NCBI RefSeq assembly: GCF_000761485.1
Contig: NZ_JPMX01000002.1
Coordinates: 1-44,043, forward strand
Reading direction: 5' to 3'
Origin: Modestobacter caceresii
GTDB lineage: Bacteria > Actinomycetota > Actinomycetes > Mycobacteriales > Geodermatophilaceae
Length of the DNA stretch: 44,043 nucleotides
Below, piece after piece: positions 41,690 to 44,043 of the stretch. Within the stretch, counting starts at the first letter, position 1; the number at the start of each line of letters is the position of its first letter. Under the pieces are notes generated by a model. It saw only the letters and a list, made by a program, of their open reading frames with translations, did no database searches and was not told the origin of the DNA. Made by a program: the position numbers and the translations under genes.

Positions 41690-42085
41690 GTGACCACAGT
41701 GACCCTGCACGCCACCGGCCCGGTCGACCCCGGCGAGGTGTGGGACCGCTTCGTGCACCCCGCCCGCTGGCCGGAGTGGTCCCCGCAGATCAGCCGGGTG
41801 GAGGCCACCGCCCCCCGGATCGCCCAGGGCGTCACCGGCCGGGTGCACGACCCGCTGCGCACCTCCGTCCCGTTCGTCGTCGACGAGGTGTCCGACGCGG
41901 CGCGGTGGTGGAGCTGGCAGGTCACCGTCGGGCCGACCCGGCTGGGGCTGGCGCACTGGGTGAGCGCGGGCCCGGACGGCGGGACGACGACCGGCCTGCG
42001 GATCAGCGGCTTTGCGCCCCTGGTGTTCGGCTACGCCCCGCTGGCCCTGCTGGCGATCAAGCGGTTGGTGACCATCCCGACCTGA
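41690..42085 (+). CDS. SRPBCC family protein
   Basis: This 131-residue START/polyketide-cyclase-like protein has the N-terminal strand VTLHATGPVDPGEVWDRFVH, the PARWPEWSPQISRVEA helix-loop typical of SRPBCC lipid or ligand binders, and strands GRVHDPLRTSVPFVVDEV, WWSWQVTVGPTRLGLAHWV and GTTTGLRISGFAPL. It may bind a hydrophobic ligand; no catalytic residue can be assigned. The start is GTG at 41690 or 41699; neither has a strong ribosome binding site. Confidence 0.82.
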   Translation: MTTVTLHATGPVDPGEVWDRFVHPARWPEWSPQISRVEATAPRIAQGVTGRVHDPLRTSVPFVVDEVSDAARWWSWQVTVGPTRLGLAHWVSAGPDGGTTTGLRISGFAPLVFGYAPLALLAIKRLVTIPT

Positions 42086-42263
42086 GCGTCCGGTGCGTCT
42101 CGTACGGTGCCGGGGTGAGCTGGTCGCGGTGCTGTCGTCGGTGCGTCGGAGCGGCCCGTTGACCGGCCGCCGTCGGCGTCGGGCGACGGCCCCGGGCGGC
42201 ACGCCCACCGCGGTCGTGCGCCCACCGGTCCCGCCGGTGGACCCCGACCGGCAGACTGGGCCG

Positions 42264-42962
42264 ATGACCGAGATCCTCGACGACGCGACCGGATCGGTGG
42301 ACGGGCACGAGGGGTTCTCGTCCGAGGGGCCGCGCCCGTCGCTGGACCTGCTGGTGTGGGACGCACCGAACATCGACATGACCTTGGCGAACGTGATCGG
42401 CGCGCGCCCGACCGCGGCGTCCCGGCCGCGGTTCGACGCGATCGCCGCGTGGTTCGTCGAGGGCGCCGAGGAGCTCGGGGCGGTACAGCCGCCGGAGGTC
42501 GAGGCCTGCGTCTTCGCCAACGTGCCGCCGCAGCACGCCACCTCCCTGCAGCGCTGGGTGGAGGCGCTGCGCAGCTTCGGCTACGCCGTCTTCGCCCGGC
42601 CCAAGCTCCAGCCCGACGACGACATCGACCAGTCGATGCTCGACCACATCAGCGTGCGGGCGCACAGCCACCAGCTGCGCCGCCTGGTCGTCTTCTCCGG
42701 TGACGGCCGGAACTTCGCCGAGCCGCTCGAGGACCTGGCGCGCGCGGGCACCGAGGTGGTCGTCGTCGCGTTCAGCGAGGTCGCCGGCTACGCGATCAGC
42801 TCCGAGCTGCTGCAGTTCGTCGACATCGAGGACGTGCCCGGGGCGTTCGTCGAGCCGCTGGACCGCGTCCGGCTGGACGCCCTGCCGACGGACGGCGCCT
42901 GGCTGCGCCCGACCAAGAGCCTGCGGGACGCCGCCGGTCTCTTCGCCGCCCGCCGAGGCTGA
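42264..42962 (+). CDS. NYN domain protein (putative RNase)
   Basis: This 232-residue NYN/PIN-like protein has the first acidic motif in LDLLVWDAPNIDMTLANVIG (about 30-49), then ACVFANVPP, DQSMLDHISVRAHSHQLRR (acidic residues) and VVFSGDGRNFAEPLEDLARA, the position of the usual SGDxDF motif. The NYN fold is a metal-dependent nuclease fold, so RNA cleavage is plausible. This version has SGDGRNF where others have SGDSDF, and function may differ. ATG at 42264 with a weak CTGGG before it; the frame is open upstream with no better start. Confidence 0.85.
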   Translation: MTEILDDATGSVDGHEGFSSEGPRPSLDLLVWDAPNIDMTLANVIGARPTAASRPRFDAIAAWFVEGAEELGAVQPPEVEACVFANVPPQHATSLQRWVEALRSFGYAVFARPKLQPDDDIDQSMLDHISVRAHSHQLRRLVVFSGDGRNFAEPLEDLARAGTEVVVVAFSEVAGYAISSELLQFVDIEDVPGAFVEPLDRVRLDALPTDGAWLRPTKSLRDAAGLFAARRG

Positions 42963-42972
42963 CGGAGGCCGG

Positions 42973-43818
42973 TCAGGCCGCGCGGGTGCCGCCGATCCCG
43001 GTGTCGTCGCCGAACTCCGAGACGCCCGGGGCCGTGGCGGTGGTGCGCGCAGCGTCATCGGGCCGACCTCGACCACCGCGGTCCGCAGCCTCGTCCAGCC
43101 GCGTGGCGGCGCTCTCGGCCGGTACGTCGACGACGCTCATCCGGGAGTTGGCGTAGGTGGTCACGGCGTAGAGGAAGACGACCACGCCGAGCATCTCGAG
43201 CACCTCTTCGGCCGTGGTGGCCAGGACGTACGGAGCGGACAGCATCCCGCGGTCGTCGGCCAGCCAGCTGCCCACCACCTCCATGCCGATGGCGCCGCCG
43301 ACGTAGAGGGTCCCCGCCACGACGATGAGGAGCCCGATCCGTCCGGGGAGCCCGCGGAGGAAGCGGACGTACGCGGCGGCGAAGACGACCACCAGCGGGG
43401 CGGCCAGCACCCACCAGCCGAAGGTGAAGACCCCGCTCGTCTCCACGACCTTGCCCACCTGGTGGTTGGCGCGCTCGTGCAACCGCAGCAGCTCGTCGAC
43501 CGAGAGGTAGCAGAACGCCGCGGCGAGGACCGTCCAGTGCCACCGCCAGCGGTCGCGGGTCCGGTGGGCCCACGCGGCCACTCCGGCCGCCGATGCAGCG
43601 GCCGCCAGCAGCAGGGCCGAGGAGAACCACGTCGGGAGGTTCGCCTCCCGGTTGACGCTGAGCAGGTCGAGCACCCCGGAGCGCATCCCCGCCGCCAGCT
43701 GGCCCGGCGTGTCGGCGCCGAGCACGACGAGGTTCAGCACGAGGCTGACGGCTCCCAGCAGGAGGCTCACCCCGGCCAGGACCACGAGCAGACGCCGCGG
43801 CCGGATGACGGTGAGCAT
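42973..43818 (-). CDS. Multi-pass membrane protein
   Basis: The product is 281 residues with six or seven hydrophobic segments (starting RLLVVLAGVSLLLGAVSLVL, then ALLLAAAASAAGVAAW, WTVLAAAFCYLSVDELLRLH, VFTFGWWVLAAPLVVVFAAA, RIGLLIVVAGTLYVGGAIGM, VLEMLGVVVFLYAVTTYA) and an Asp/Arg-rich cytoplasmic tail. Conserved-looking charged residues lie inside or next to helices: DELLRLHER, and AEEVLEMLG near the end. I do not recognise the family. The start is ATG at 43818 with AGGGA 6 bases upstream; an in-frame extension to 43902 lacks a ribosome binding site. Confidence 0.82.
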   Translation of the reverse strand: MLTVIRPRRLLVVLAGVSLLLGAVSLVLNLVVLGADTPGQLAAGMRSGVLDLLSVNREANLPTWFSSALLLAAAASAAGVAAWAHRTRDRWRWHWTVLAAAFCYLSVDELLRLHERANHQVGKVVETSGVFTFGWWVLAAPLVVVFAAAYVRFLRGLPGRIGLLIVVAGTLYVGGAIGMEVVGSWLADDRGMLSAPYVLATTAEEVLEMLGVVVFLYAVTTYANSRMSVVDVPAESAATRLDEAADRGGRGRPDDAARTTATAPGVSEFGDDTGIGGTRAA

Positions 43819-43990
43819 GGTGGGTCCCTGCAGTCGACGCCCCGATCGCAGCGGCGACCCAGGTCCCCGAGCACAGTAGGTCGGTCGACGAACAGTTGAC
43901 AACTGGGGGACTTCTGCGTGAACAGGAGGTGACCAACCGGTGCTGGGGCAGTAGCGGCGGACCGCACCGGCGTCCCGGTCGGTACGGCTA

Positions 43991-44043
43991 GGGCGTGTCT
44001 CCTAACCGCTGGCGGTTGGGGGCGGCAGGCTGGCAGCGTGTCT
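43991..44043. mobile_element. Possible left edge of an insertion sequence
   Basis: After a CTAG tetranucleotide (43988-43991) the sequence GGCGTGTCTCCTAACC begins, which looks like the terminal inverted repeat of an actinobacterial IS5-type element; that group often inserts at CTAG. The window ends after 50 bases, so neither a transposase nor the right end can be seen. The preceding 43819-43990 stretch holds the upstream region of the membrane protein gene and no gene that I can support. Confidence 0.3.

Overview
The window is high-GC actinobacterial chromosome (well over 70% G+C by eye, many GTG starts). Its first third has the conserved order seen just downstream of gyrA near the actinobacterial replication origin: DUF3566 protein, tRNA-Ile, DLW-39, tRNA-Ala, cyclophilin, PH-domain protein, crgA, DUF881, trpG/pabA, then pknB-pknA-pbpA-rodA-pstP-fhaB-fhaA on the minus strand. 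This is the arrangement of the Mycobacterium tuberculosis Rv0007-Rv0020c region, here with a rhomboid protease and a thiolase inserted. Gene content and protein style suggest Geodermatophilaceae (Blastococcus/Modestobacter/Geodermatophilus), but that is an inference without a search.

Layout: 1-5100, gyrA-proximal small genes, two tRNAs, cyclophilin/rhomboid pair, PH protein, thiolase, a 590-base non-coding stretch with DnaA-box-like words, and crgA. 5200-6760, DUF881 and a glutamine amidotransferase. 6786-15986, the minus-strand cell growth and division cluster, mostly with 1-4 base overlaps, which couples two Ser/Thr kinases, their phosphatase, two FHA readers and the elongation pair PbpA/RodA. 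16210-16292, tRNA-Leu. 16338-18073, an ECF sigma factor with a membrane-anchored partner. 18180-25828, housekeeping and stress-type genes (NTF2-like, DUF1707, aldose epimerase, S4 protein, endonuclease, CYTH-CHAD, metallophosphoesterase, 6-phosphofructokinase). 25914-30365, a HutC-type GntR regulator with a palindromic operator, a double-GAF protein, a frame-split EAL-DICT-LOV blue-light c-di-GMP phosphodiesterase, and an MBL hydrolase. 30774-32484, an enoyl-CoA hydratase and 3-hydroxyacyl-CoA dehydrogenase pair (paaG/paaH-like). 32871-38331, a small hypothetical gene with a 10-bp tandem repeat, glycerate kinase, a third PknA-like kinase and a PAS-GAF-SpoIIE phosphatase. 38341-43818, membrane proteins, cinA, GNAT, SRPBCC and NYN proteins and a multi-pass membrane protein. 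The last ~50 bases look like the edge of an insertion sequence.

The most notable signals beyond ordinary genes are: three parS-like palindromes (two perfect copies of GTTCCACGTGGAAC and one with a single mismatch), consistent with an origin-proximal ParB loading region; the photoreceptor/phosphodiesterase gene broken by an apparent one-base frameshift; a rhomboid gene whose zinc-binding N-terminus is only reachable from a CTG start; a HutC-type operator between pfkA and a GntR gene; and a DnaA-box-like cluster at 4206-4640. I found no CRISPR array, prophage or recognisable defence island.
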